In this document: one piece after another, positions 18,383-27,281 of the stretch
Position numbering within the stretch: position 1 is the stretch's first letter
How the letters are laid out: the number at the start of each line of letters is the position of its first letter
NCBI RefSeq assembly: GCF_022809095.1
Contig: NZ_JALAZE010000004.1
Coordinates: 124,001-188,000 of the forward strand
Direction: 5' to 3'
DNA length: 64,000 nt
Origin: Bacillus kexueae
Lineage (GTDB): Bacteria; Bacillota; Bacilli; Bacillales; Aeribacillaceae
Notes under the pieces: generated by a model
The model's input: the letters and a program-made list of their open reading frames with translations, nothing else
Told to the model about the DNA's origin: nothing
Databases searched by the model: none
Position numbers and translations under genes: made by a program

Positions 18383-19604
18383 TTCTTTCTTCACCTCCCT
18401 GTTTAAGATAAGCTTGTGCTTCAACCAACAACTCAAGTCCTGAAGGCTGATCCCACGGATAGCTTTCATAAACTTTTTTCCACTTTGGAAACTCTTTTTC
18501 AAACAAGTCGACGACCTGAGGATCAAATTGCGATCCTCTCCCCTCGACAATACGTCTGTATGCTTCTTCAAGCGGCAATGCCTTTCGATAGGAACGCGAA
18601 GAGGTCATGGCATCGAACGCATCGGCTACAGAAGTAATCCGCGCTAAGAAAGGAATCTCTTCCCCTTTTAACTGCTCTGGGTATCCTTTTCCATCCCAAC
18701 GCTCATGATGATAACGAATTACATCAATTACACCGCTTAACCCTTCAACGTCTTTAATCACATGCGCACCGACTACCGGATGCGATTTAATCACATCAAA
18801 CTCTTCGTTCGTTAAACGGGAAGGCTTCATTAAAATTCGATCTGGAATATTCACTTTTCCTATATCATGCAATAAACAAGCGTAATTAAATGTTTTTAGT
18901 TCATCACGTGAATATTGATTTGTCGCTTTTGCTAAAATTTGTGCATACTGAGCTACCCGTTCACTATGCCCTCTTGTATAAGGGTCTTTTAACTCTAATG
19001 TAGCAATGACGCCTTTAACCATCCGTTCGAGCTGTTGATCGTACGCATGACTAACCGCATTGACATATCCTTTGAAACGATTTAACAAAATAAATGCTAT
19101 TAAAGAAAGAACACATAATAGAGCGATTGGAATCAGTACTTCAACATTTTGTAATATGATTCCGACCGATGTGTATTTTAAAATCATCCCAAGACAGACA
19201 ACGAAGAAATATCTCCGATTGACAAAAATGGGCGAGAATAAGACAAGAAAAACTTCCACAGCGTTCCCGCTTTGGTACTTTAGAGCGCTATCCATATAAA
19301 TTAACACTTCATGGATAATGCTTATGAAGATATAAGATACAAAGTACATATACTTAATAGCGTTTGGTTTTCCAACTCTCATCAAGTACAAACTGATCGG
19401 CAATAGGGCAAATAAGATGACATAAAACCAATATCCTAGCCCTTCCCTCATTGAATCAGTAGGTCCTTCAATCACATACTGAGGCAATATGTTGAAAAAC
19501 AGGATATCATACGAAACGCTGATAATATAAAATAGCCAAAGGAAAAGAACAACGGAACGTCGCTCTTCATGAATTAAAGTAGAATTAATCATCCCTTTTT
19601 TCAT
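18363..19604 (-). CDS. Membrane HD-GYP domain phosphodiesterase
   Basis: A 413-residue protein with about six membrane segments in residues 15-178, then a cytosolic HD-GYP domain (about 195-370). Catalytic motifs are complete: 'LLHDIGK' (His246-Asp247), 'HHERWDGKGYP' (299-309) and 'DAFDAMTSSRSYRKAL'. HD-GYP enzymes usually hydrolyse cyclic di-GMP; the N-terminal part probably senses a membrane or extracellular signal. The start ATG 19604 follows GAGG. The 3' end encodes the ribosome binding site and first codons of the 21-codon peptide gene, so the two are probably cotranscribed. Whether the phosphodiesterase and the peptide work together is unknown. Confidence 0.88.
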   Translation of the reverse strand: MKKGMINSTLIHEERRSVVLFLWLFYIISVSYDILFFNILPQYVIEGPTDSMREGLGYWFYVILFALLPISLYLMRVGKPNAIKYMYFVSYIFISIIHEVLIYMDSALKYQSGNAVEVFLVLFSPIFVNRRYFFVVCLGMILKYTSVGIILQNVEVLIPIALLCVLSLIAFILLNRFKGYVNAVSHAYDQQLERMVKGVIATLELKDPYTRGHSERVAQYAQILAKATNQYSRDELKTFNYACLLHDIGKVNIPDRILMKPSRLTNEEFDVIKSHPVVGAHVIKDVEGLSGVIDVIRYHHERWDGKGYPEQLKGEEIPFLARITSVADAFDAMTSSRSYRKALPLEEAYRRIVEGRGSQFDPQVVDLFEKEFPKWKKVYESYPWDQPSGLELLVEAQAYLKQGGEERNENPQA

Positions 19605-20037
19605 TATCCATACCTCGATGTATCATATTTGTTAATTCGACGCATTTCTTCAAAATCCTTCACAATTTCACAAAATCTATAACTTTTTATCCATCCATTT
19701 ATTGGATATACACCCTTGTATTCCCATGCGTAATTATTTACAACAGAAAAATTCCGTTTTATCATTATTATCGGTAGAGTTTAGACAATAATTTATGATT
19801 ACAATACTATTTAATACTTTATGATTAATAGATTCAATATTTTTCTGCTTTTAACGACTTTTATAATAGTACATTTAACCCACAACAGAAGGTCCTCCCA
19901 TTGACACATTTTAAACAAATCACTCCAATGAAACACATGTTTCATGCCTTTTTCTCACCCTCATGAACTAGGTTGTATTGTAAGCAGTTCTTTCCCCTTA
20001 TTTACCACTATATGTTACTTATTATCCTTGTACCCCT
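19605..20037. other. AT-rich intergenic region, no gene seen
   Basis: About 430 bases upstream of the HD-GYP gene and downstream of the desaturase gene. It must contain the promoter of the HD-GYP/peptide unit, but I see no convincing box, ORF or structure beyond the desaturase terminator. Confidence 0.4.
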
Positions 20038-20070
20038 GTAAAAAAAAGAGCCTATCTAAACGATAAGCTC
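20038..20070 (-). terminator. Desaturase terminator
   Basis: On the minus strand GAGCTTATC, loop GTTTA, GATAGGCTC (one G-U pair), then T7. Confidence 0.8.
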
Positions 20071-20080
20071 CTTACATCCT

Positions 20081-21202
20081 CTATTGATCTTTGGCAACCT
20101 TTTTAACCCTTAATACTTCTTTTGCTGTTTCCGTTAATGTTTGACCTTTTTCAATTTCAATTTTTTTGAATTCAATATTACTCGGATCTAATCCATTTCC
20201 AAGAGATCCATATACGTGTTGGGCGCGAGGTTCAATCAACTCTTGTTGCTGGTAGTACACACGTGGCGTTTTCCATAAGGCAACCAATGCTTTTGACATC
20301 GGCATTTCATGATAACGTTCTGGCCACATTTCTTTAATGTGTTTTTTTACTAATGGGTAATGCTTCGGGCTCATACTCGGGAACAAATGATGCTCCGTAT
20401 GATACGAAAAGTTAAAGTGCAATACATCTACCCATTTTGGTACTGTCACGGTTAAGCTATTTGCTAGCGGGTCATTGACTGGCACAAGCGGATTTAATCG
20501 GTGATTGGTTGAAATATAGCTCATTACAATAAAGTTACCGATTAACAACGGTAGTAAAAAGGCAAAGAACCACTTCTCAAAACCGATAACCGCTAGTAGT
20601 GTAAACCATGTTACCCATGGAATAATAAATTGCCCGATGACGATTTTACGATTCTTTGGCTTAAAGTCTTTCAGAAAATGAAAAAGCATTTTAGTTGAAT
20701 GGAGCGTAAACGTCACCGCTAAGCCAACAAACGAAAAGAATGCTCGAATTGGAAACGGAATTTTATACACCCATCGTAGAAAACCACTCTTCATTAACCG
20801 CTCTAATGTCGGCCAGGCATCTGGGTCTAACTCTTCATCTTGCGTATGCACATGGTGATTTACATTATGCCATTTTCTCCACAACTTCGGCCCTGTACAT
20901 AATGGCCAAAACGCAATGGCACCTAAGATGTCACGAACCCACGGTTTACGCACAACCGTACCATGTAAAATCTCATGACCTAAAAAACCTAAAGCAGCGA
21001 AACTAAAGCCTAAAACAATTGAAATCAAGAGAGACCATATTGGATGGAGATCGAACAATCCAATTGTGAGGAAACCAGCGATGGTGATGAGAATATAAGC
21101 GAGACCACCAAACAGTCGTGAGGGGACGGGCTTAAACACATCTTTCGGTAAATGTGGGGTAATTTGCTTTGCATACCACCCGAACGATTGATATTTTTCC
21201 AT
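20081..21202 (-). CDS. Membrane fatty-acid desaturase
   Basis: Acyl-lipid desaturase of 373 residues in the cell membrane, introducing a double bond into membrane fatty acids. The three His boxes that hold the di-iron centre are complete: HEILH (76-80), HNVNHH (112-117) and HTEHH (near 268). About four hydrophobic segments flank them. ATG 21202 has AAAGGAG 7 bases upstream; an ATG nine codons earlier (21229) has no such site. It has its own terminator. A TTGACA/TAGGAT promoter and a FapR-like dyad lie about 165-215 bases upstream, suggesting control by malonyl-CoA level. The position of the double bond cannot be told. Confidence 0.88.
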   Translation of the reverse strand: MEKYQSFGWYAKQITPHLPKDVFKPVPSRLFGGLAYILITIAGFLTIGLFDLHPIWSLLISIVLGFSFAALGFLGHEILHGTVVRKPWVRDILGAIAFWPLCTGPKLWRKWHNVNHHVHTQDEELDPDAWPTLERLMKSGFLRWVYKIPFPIRAFFSFVGLAVTFTLHSTKMLFHFLKDFKPKNRKIVIGQFIIPWVTWFTLLAVIGFEKWFFAFLLPLLIGNFIVMSYISTNHRLNPLVPVNDPLANSLTVTVPKWVDVLHFNFSYHTEHHLFPSMSPKHYPLVKKHIKEMWPERYHEMPMSKALVALWKTPRVYYQQQELIEPRAQHVYGSLGNGLDPSNIEFKKIEIEKGQTLTETAKEVLRVKKVAKDQ

Positions 21203-21364
21203 TAAATTGCTCCTTTCAAATAAGCCCATTATCTATATTAAGCGAATAACGATACGTTCATTAGCCTATACAAATATGGGGAGTTACCAAAAAACATCGA
21301 ATCAACTTTCATAAACAAATTAATATTCTGAAAACAAAAACTCCTCTTTTTAATCTTCTTCTCC

Positions 21365-21394
21365 ATCCTAACAGTAATTCAAGCTACCTGTCAA
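21365..21394 (-). promoter_or_regulatory. Sigma-A-like promoter of the desaturase gene
   Basis: On the minus strand TTGACA (21394-21389), 18-base spacer, TAGGAT (21370-21365). Confidence 0.5.
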
Positions 21395-21399
21395 TTGTT

Positions 21400-21416
21400 T
21401 TAGTACCAAGTATTAA
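21400..21416. promoter_or_regulatory. FapR-like operator
   Basis: TTAGTACCAAGTATTAA, a 17-bp near-palindrome that agrees at about 15 positions with the FapR operator as I recall it (TTAGTACC-TR-NTACTAA). It abuts the -35 box of the desaturase promoter. FapR is the malonyl-CoA-responsive repressor of lipid synthesis in Bacillus. Confidence 0.55.
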
Positions 21417-21565
21417 AATTAGGTGTTAAAGATTCGTCCCCTCACTTCCTCCCTTAGTTATACCCATATTTATCCTTCTAAATCATTTTCATTTGATGCA
21501 AAAAAAATCAATTTTAGTGAAAAGCTAAATCGTAAATGTTATTAAATTGGAAAGGGGAATATCGC

Positions 21566-22780
21566 GTGAACCTACAATCAGGAAAGCTTTATTGGGAAAC
21601 AACCTTTCCTCATCCACCTACGTATCCAAAGCTTGAAGAAAATATTCAATGCGATGTGTTAATCATCGGATCAGGTATTTCTGGTGCACAATGTGCGTAT
21701 CATTTAGCGGATACAGATTTAAAAGTCGTTGTGGTGGATAAGCGTAAATCTGGAAAAGGAAGTACCAGTACGAATACAGCTCTCATACAGTATTTAGGCG
21801 AAAAAATGTTAAGCGAGTTATCAAACTCTTTCGGAGAAGAAAATGCCGTTAGACATTTTAAACTATGCGAAAAAGCCATTAAGGAGCTTGAACAGGCTTC
21901 GTCCATCTTACCAATTGATTCAGATTTCATTCGTCGAGATAGCTTATATTATGCAAGTGAAGCCGATCATGTAAAAACACTTGAAAAAGAATACGAATTA
22001 CTAAAAAAGCATGGATTCGACGTTGAATATTGGACAGAAGATACGATTAAAGAGCATTATCCTTTTCAAAAGTCGGCTGCGATATTATTTAAAAATGACG
22101 CTGAACTAAACCCGATTAAATTGACGTATGGTATGCTCGAGTATGCGAAAATGAAAGGCGTTCAAGTATTTGAAGATACTGAAGTGAGCGGGAAGAAAGT
22201 TGATCAAGATGGCGTAACGGTTTTTACAAAAAAACAACATCAAATCAAAGCTAAACATGTCATCATTGCCGCAGGATACGAAACATTAGAGATTAAAAAA
22301 GAAAAGAACGCCTTTTATGGAAGCTCTTACGCTGCCATTACCAACCGAGTTGATGACTTATCAGAATGGCACAACCGCACACTTATCTGGGAATCGGCAC
22401 GACCCTATGTATATATGCGAACAACTGCTGATAACCGCATCATTATTGGCGGTTTAGATGATACGACCCATTTTTCTGAAGATCGAGACGCCAAAATTAT
22501 AGCGAAAAAGAATAAGCTCATTGAAGAGTTCAATAAACTTTTCCCAAACATTCACGTAAAAGCCGAATACTACTTAGGAGCGTTCTACGGAACAACCCAT
22601 GATGGCCTCCCGATTATCGGAATGTATGAAGATGAACCTAATTGCTACTATTTTTATGGATACGGAGATAATGGATCTGTATATAGCATGGTCCTATCCA
22701 AAATCATCAAGCAGATGATTACGAAAGAAACGAACGAGAACGTCGACTTATACTTACAAACGCGACCAGTGGTACATTAA
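21566..22780 (+). CDS. FAD-dependent oxidoreductase, DAO superfamily
   Basis: A 404-residue flavoenzyme of the D-amino-acid oxidase superfamily. The N-terminal FAD-binding Rossmann motif 'VLIIGSGISGAQCAYHL' (residues about 29-45) is followed by 'VVVDKRKSGKGSTSTNTALI'. A second block near the C-terminus, 'FYGTTHDGLPIIG', matches the family's FAD-closing region. Substrate is probably an amine or amino acid, but it is not determined. GTG 21566 is preferred because AAGGGG lies 8 bases before it; the longer frame from ATG 21536 has no ribosome binding site. Single gene, divergent from the desaturase, followed by repeat R1. Confidence 0.82.
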   Translation: MNLQSGKLYWETTFPHPPTYPKLEENIQCDVLIIGSGISGAQCAYHLADTDLKVVVVDKRKSGKGSTSTNTALIQYLGEKMLSELSNSFGEENAVRHFKLCEKAIKELEQASSILPIDSDFIRRDSLYYASEADHVKTLEKEYELLKKHGFDVEYWTEDTIKEHYPFQKSAAILFKNDAELNPIKLTYGMLEYAKMKGVQVFEDTEVSGKKVDQDGVTVFTKKQHQIKAKHVIIAAGYETLEIKKEKNAFYGSSYAAITNRVDDLSEWHNRTLIWESARPYVYMRTTADNRIIIGGLDDTTHFSEDRDAKIIAKKNKLIEEFNKLFPNIHVKAEYYLGAFYGTTHDGLPIIGMYEDEPNCYYFYGYGDNGSVYSMVLSKIIKQMITKETNENVDLYLQTRPVVH

Positions 22781-22783
22781 CCT

Positions 22784-22960
22784 AAGAAAAGCGCAAAGCG
22801 CAAGTCCTTAGGCGAAGGGCGCTGGAGGACCTGCGAGGAGGCTTCCGTCGCCACAGCAGGGCCGAAGCGACCCGAACTGATGGCGCTTGGAGCTAGACAC
22901 CAAAATAAACTGTAAAGAGAATACTTTAACACTTTATTGCACTTAAACTTTCTGTAACAA
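22784..22960 (+). repeat. Interspersed repeat R1, copy 4
   Basis: Same element as at 3259, between the convergent FAD oxidoreductase and TRAP permease genes. Confidence 0.85.
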
Positions 22961-22964
22961 TAAA

Positions 22965-23006
22965 AAAATACCAAGCTGACCTAAGAAAAGTCGGCTTAGT
23001 ATTTTC
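22965..23006. terminator. Bidirectional terminator
   Basis: AATACCAAGCTGAC / GTCGGCTTAGTATT stem, A- and T-rich on either side, between convergent genes. Confidence 0.75.
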
Positions 23007-23012
23007 ATTTCG

Positions 23013-25148
23013 TTAACCGCTAAAGTCCATCTCTTGATTGTAAGTCGCTTTATCACCTTTTTTAAATTTTAATACGATTAATACAAGAAATAAAACAATC
23101 CCTATGATGTTTAAGATGACGTTTGGAACAATTAATAAAAGGGCTCCTACTAAGCATACTAACCTCATGACTACGCCTAAGTTCTTGCCAAAGTAACCTT
23201 CGATCGCAACGGATAACATAAAAATTCCTACAGTCGAAGCTATCAAAATGAATGTAACATCAATAATGGAAACATCAATCAGTAAAATTTGTTGTGAAAA
23301 TACAAACATGAATGGAACAATAAATCCTGCTATAGCTAACTTCATTGCTTGGAAGCCTGTTTTGTTCGGGTCCCCACCACTTATACCAGCACCCGCGAAA
23401 GCAGCCAATGCAACAGGAGGTGTAATGTTTGCAAAGATCCCAAAGTAGAACACAAACATATGCGCCACAAATAATGCTGTTTCAGGCGTACCTGCAAGCT
23501 CGCGAAACAATGGAAGTTGAAGTAAGATAGGTGCTGCCATCGTGCTTGTTATGATATAAGTTGGAATACTTGGTAATCCCATTCCTAAAATGATGGAAGT
23601 CACCATGGTTAAAGCAAGAGTTATGATTAACTGAGCAAGCGGATTTTGGACCATGTCGCCAATTCCGACAATACTGTTGGCAATCTCTAAAGCAACCCCA
23701 GTAAGAGAGGCGATTCCTACTACGATTCCAACAGCTCCACATGCTATGGCCACAGGAATGCTTGTTTTGGTTCCCTCTTCTAAAGCTGAGATACAATCTT
23801 GGATATGGAGCTCTTCTCCTCCCATGTTCTTTCCTTTTCTAAAAACATTAATTGCCAGAGGAATCGATACGATTAGAAATAACTCTAACCAATTATCATT
23901 CAGTATTGAATCGAATAGCAGCGGTTGAAAAATAATGTACATACCTAATAAAGAAGAAATCATTAAGACGCGCCTTGATCCTGAAATGATCATGGTTGCT
24001 AAAATGGACCAAAAAGCAGCATAAAAAGGCGTTTTACCTGTAAATAACAGATAAAGTAAAATAATCATCGGTACCACAAGATGTCCCCGCTCTTTCAATA
24101 CATCTTTTACATTCGGTAATTCACTCTTCGGTATTCCTTGTAATCCCTTTTTAGACGCCCTTAAATGAACTTGAAATAATATACCTAAATAAAATAGTAA
24201 AGCAGGAATGATTCCAGCTAAAATAATTTTGGAATACGGCACATTTAAATTTTCTGCCATAATAAATGCCGCTGCTCCCATAATTGGCGGCAATATTTGT
24301 CCACCAACACTAGCCGCTGACTCTACTGCGCCTGCAAATTCTTTTTTATACCCAATTTTTTTCATTAAAGGAATGGTAAATGTTCCAGTTGTTACAACAT
24401 TCGCCACGGCTGATCCGTTAATGGACCCAAGAAAGCCACTTGCAATGACAGCAACTTTCGCTGGCCCCCCTTTTGTATGACCAGCAACAGCAAGTGCTAA
24501 ATCGTTAAACAACTTCCCCATTCCTGACCTGCTTAAAAAAGCGCCAAAAAGAATAAATAAGATGATATAACTTGCTGAAACACCTACAGCAGTACCTAAA
24601 ATCCCTTCTGTAATATAAACAAGTTGTACAGTGATTTGTTTAAATACTTTTAGAAATATGGTTGAAGATAGGTCGGGATAAATGGAAAGTTTAACAAAAA
24701 GGCCGTAAATTAAAAAGCCCAGCCCTAACAGTGTAAGTCCCCAACCGGTAACTCTTCTTGTTAAATCAAGGATTAAAAGAAGAATGACAATCCCGACGAT
24801 AAAATCCATTGTGTTAATTTGTCCGCCACTATTGATAATTCGTTCTGAGCTTGTTAAAAGATAAATGCCACAAATGATCGTTAGGAGACAAGAAAGATAG
24901 TCTAAAAACGAGATATTTGCCTTCTTTTTTGAGAAAAAAGGGTATAGCAAAAAGCCAATGGCCATAAGTCCGAATAAGTGGATACTTCTTTGCTTTATGT
25001 CAACTAAAGGTCCAGCGTACGAAGTGTAAAGGTGAAAAGAAGCGATTCCTACTGTCACGATTAAAATAAACAAGCGCACCAACTTAGGAAATTCGCTTCT
25101 AACATTACTTTCTCGATCAAGTTCTTCCACAGCTTTTGACTTCTTCAA
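23013..25148 (-). CDS. TRAP transporter permease, fused small and large subunits (TAXI type)
   Basis: A 711-residue membrane protein with 16 or more segments, combining the 4-TM (DctQ-like) and 12-TM (DctM-like) parts that are separate in DctPQM systems. 'GSINGSAVANVVTTGTFTIP' near residue 258 and 'ITSIILGMGLPSIPTYII' near 520 are DctM landmarks. It imports an organic acid using an ion gradient together with the TAXI binding protein at 26137. The start is TTG 25148 with GAGGTG 7 bases upstream, inside the end of the DUF1850 gene (32-bp overlap), so the two are translationally linked. Substrate is not determined; the dicarboxylate-type sensor next door hints at C4-dicarboxylates or related acids. 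Confidence 0.88.
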   Translation of the reverse strand: MKKSKAVEELDRESNVRSEFPKLVRLFILIVTVGIASFHLYTSYAGPLVDIKQRSIHLFGLMAIGFLLYPFFSKKKANISFLDYLSCLLTIICGIYLLTSSERIINSGGQINTMDFIVGIVILLLILDLTRRVTGWGLTLLGLGFLIYGLFVKLSIYPDLSSTIFLKVFKQITVQLVYITEGILGTAVGVSASYIILFILFGAFLSRSGMGKLFNDLALAVAGHTKGGPAKVAVIASGFLGSINGSAVANVVTTGTFTIPLMKKIGYKKEFAGAVESAASVGGQILPPIMGAAAFIMAENLNVPYSKIILAGIIPALLFYLGILFQVHLRASKKGLQGIPKSELPNVKDVLKERGHLVVPMIILLYLLFTGKTPFYAAFWSILATMIISGSRRVLMISSLLGMYIIFQPLLFDSILNDNWLELFLIVSIPLAINVFRKGKNMGGEELHIQDCISALEEGTKTSIPVAIACGAVGIVVGIASLTGVALEIANSIVGIGDMVQNPLAQLIITLALTMVTSIILGMGLPSIPTYIITSTMAAPILLQLPLFRELAGTPETALFVAHMFVFYFGIFANITPPVALAAFAGAGISGGDPNKTGFQAMKLAIAGFIVPFMFVFSQQILLIDVSIIDVTFILIASTVGIFMLSVAIEGYFGKNLGVVMRLVCLVGALLLIVPNVILNIIGIVLFLVLIVLKFKKGDKATYNQEMDFSG

Positions 25149-25635
25149 TACCTTTCACCTCTCTTAAATGATTAAAATATTGATATAACATCTTATAGAT
25201 GGCAACATGTTTTACTTCTAGTTGATAAGATTCCTGTGGTAAAAGGAAAAAATCACATTGTTTAATCGTCATGACATGCTGAGTCTCTTTTCCTGTACGG
25301 AAATGGATGACTTTTCCCATTGACACATACATGTCTTCTAAGAGAACCCACCCATCTTGAACGAGCATCTCTTTCTCTGTTTGATCAGGGACACCCGCTC
25401 CGAACGTTTTAAATCGTGTAGATTTAAGAACAAGCTCGTCTTCTGTGACAGAATAGGTTTCTTCCCATTCCTCTTTTTCAACAGAATGAAGCCACTTCAT
25501 TGAAACTTCATGTTGCGTAATTGTTGGCTTGTAAAGGAGTACACCGTTGCTATTCGAAAGAATAAGGACGTTTTGAGGGAGAAAGCCCATTAAAAAGACT
25601 AAAATCCCTCCAAGTAGCTTAAAGGAGTTGCCCAA
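25117..25635 (-). CDS. DUF1850 domain protein of a TAXI-TRAP operon
   Basis: A 172-residue protein with an N-terminal hydrophobic segment (residues 6-27) and a DUF1850 body ('MKWLHSVEKEEWEETYSV', then 'FGAGVPDQTEK'), the small partner usually encoded between the TAXI binding protein and the fused permease. Its function is unknown. The TTG at 25635 has GGAG 9 bases upstream, but both lie inside the hairpin that edges an R2 repeat (AAGGAG paired with CTCCTT), so initiation may be structure-limited. Met46 would remove the membrane segment, so I keep the longer form. Confidence 0.72.
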   Translation of the reverse strand: MGNSFKLLGGILVFLMGFLPQNVLILSNSNGVLLYKPTITQHEVSMKWLHSVEKEEWEETYSVTEDELVLKSTRFKTFGAGVPDQTEKEMLVQDGWVLLEDMYVSMGKVIHFRTGKETQHVMTIKQCDFFLLPQESYQLEVKHVAIYKMLYQYFNHLREVKGIEEVKSCGRT

Positions 25636-25838
25636 AAAGTACAGCTCCTTTCTCCATAAATGAGGTTAATTTCTTTTCGGTGGCGGACGCTTTCTGCGCC
25701 GGGCCTGTCTAGTTACGGTTCCCCAACTCGCAAACTCGTCTGTGCTATTCCTGTTGGACCGCAACCTTTTCTTCAATCAACCTTTTTTCCTATGATTAGA
25801 CTAAAAAAAGCACAAAAAATAGCAAAAACCAAAAGCAA
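25622..25838 (+). repeat. Repeat R2, copy A, inside the TRAP operon
   Basis: Begins with the AAGGAG...CTCCTT hairpin, then 'GGTGGCGGACGCTTTCTG' and 'GGCCTGTCTAGTTACGG'. It separates the TAXI binding protein from DUF1850 together with copy B. Confidence 0.65.
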
Positions 25839-26110
25839 GTGAGGCTGTCCAAAAAGTACAGCCCTTTCTTTATGGTAAATTAAATTCGGTTAATCTCTCA
25901 TCCGGTAGCGGACGCTTTCCGGACTTGCACAGGACGTGGCTGTTTTTAGCAAAGGTTCATTTAATTAAAGCCTCCTCGCCTCGCCATCTCGTCTGTAGGG
26001 TCTGCGGCTCGTGCTGTTCCCACAAGAGTCGAAGACCCCTTTCTTTTGATCAAAACTAATTGGAGAAATGGGAGTCCTGACTCCATTTAAGGGGACCCAT
26101 CAGCCAGCCC
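25839..26110 (+). repeat. Repeat R2, copy B, inside the TRAP operon
   Basis: Starts with the GAGGCTGTCC...ACAGCCC hairpin, then 'GGTAGCGGACGCTTTCCGG', a central inverted region with 'GGCTCGTGCTGTTCCC', and a tail 'CCATTTAAGGGGACCCATCA' like that of the copies at 40930 and 52640. Confidence 0.65.
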
Positions 26111-26136
26111 CGCTTGTTTCAGTTTAAAAACTTATC

Positions 26137-27129
26137 CTATTCTAATAAGCCGTTTTCTTTATAATATTTTTCCGCCCCTTGATGTAAAGGTGCAATCAAG
26201 TCTTTCGCAATATCTTCTCGACTAATATCTTTTAAGGAGGCTACTGCAACCGCATCAGACCCTAAGTATTCATAAAACTTCTTCGTTAATTCATAAGCCA
26301 CTTCTTCATCTAAATCTTTGGATGCAATAAGCATATTTTGGATTCCAACTGTCTCCACTTTTTGATCTAAGTCATATTTCGATTCATCGCCTTCTTCAAT
26401 AACAAAAGGTTTATAAAATGGATATTTCTCCATCAATTTATCCGCTACTTCTCCCTTTATCTCGACAAATGTTACATCATTTTGCAACATTAAGTCCGTT
26501 ACGTTACTATTCGGCACACCTGAAGTAAAGAAAGCGGCATCCAGTGTTCCATTTTTCATCTCTTGAACAGAATCAGCATATCCTGTATGAGTGACCTTTC
26601 CTAAATCTTCATACGTTAGACCTGCAGCTTCGAGAACTTTCTGTGCACTTTGCTCAACCCCAGAACCGACTTTTCCAACACCTACACGCTTCCCTTTTAA
26701 ATCTTCTATACTATTAATTCCGCTATCTGATAACGCTACAATTTGTACTACGTTTTGATACATTCCTGCCAACGCTTGAACCTGAATCTCATTTCCGTTA
26801 AATTGTCCCTCACCATTAATAGCATCATAAGCTACATCACTCATGACAATAGCCACCTGATTAAGGCCATCTTCTATGTTCTGTATGTTTGCAACAGAAG
26901 CACCAGTTGATTCAACCGTGACATTATCAATAAGATCGCTTTCTTCAAAAATCGGCTTTAGAGATCCACCAATTGCGTAATAAGCACCTGAGGTGCCACC
27001 TGTTCCAAAAACGATTGAACTGCCTTTAGAAGCACCTGTATCATTTGTAGAAGCACTTTCGTTTCCGCAAGCACTCATCACAACCATAAGTAAAGTTAAA
27101 AGAAGATAAAATATCGATTTTCCTTTCAT
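26137..27129 (-). CDS. TAXI-family TRAP transporter substrate-binding lipoprotein
   Basis: A 330-residue extracytoplasmic solute-binding protein. The lipoprotein signal ends at lipobox MSAC (Cys21), and the TAXI hallmark 'FGTGGTSGAYYAIGG' (about 42-56) follows. It delivers substrate to the fused permease at 23013. The start ATG 27129 follows a GGGGGGATTAGAGA-type site. The expected neighbours, DUF1850 and permease, are still in order but displaced by about 500 bp of R2 repeats. A cre-like site lies 34-47 bases upstream, and a DcuS/DcuR-like pair is encoded just beyond, so both carbon catabolite repression and substrate induction are likely. Confidence 0.9.
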   Translation of the reverse strand: MKGKSIFYLLLTLLMVVMSACGNESASTNDTGASKGSSIVFGTGGTSGAYYAIGGSLKPIFEESDLIDNVTVESTGASVANIQNIEDGLNQVAIVMSDVAYDAINGEGQFNGNEIQVQALAGMYQNVVQIVALSDSGINSIEDLKGKRVGVGKVGSGVEQSAQKVLEAAGLTYEDLGKVTHTGYADSVQEMKNGTLDAAFFTSGVPNSNVTDLMLQNDVTFVEIKGEVADKLMEKYPFYKPFVIEEGDESKYDLDQKVETVGIQNMLIASKDLDEEVAYELTKKFYEYLGSDAVAVASLKDISREDIAKDLIAPLHQGAEKYYKENGLLE

Positions 27130-27162
27130 TCTCTAATCCCCCCTGTTGTTGTTTACTTGTAA

Positions 27163-27176
27163 TGTTAGCGGTTTCA
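27163..27176 (-). promoter_or_regulatory. CcpA (cre)-like site before the TRAP binding protein
   Basis: TGTTAGCGGTTTCA matches the consensus TGWAANCGNTNWCA at 13 of 14 positions. It is placed to repress or roadblock the TRAP operon. Confidence 0.55.
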
Positions 27177-27246
27177 CTAACTATTTTGAATATTTTGACC
27201 ATAATGTATTTTTTGGTCTTTTAGTTCTCATCGATAAAAAAATGTA

Positions 27247-27278
27247 CAAAAAAAGCCTTCCCTTCAGCGGAAAGCTTT
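27247..27278 (-). terminator. Terminator of the sensor operon
   Basis: On the minus strand AAGCTTTCC, loop, GGGAAGGCTT, T7, directly after the response regulator stop. Confidence 0.75.
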
Positions 27279-27281
27279 TAT

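Noticed and set aside
18317-18571. 84-codon version of the peptide ORF
   Set aside because: The upstream 63 codons are the HD-GYP gene in another frame; the ribosome site supports the start at 18382.
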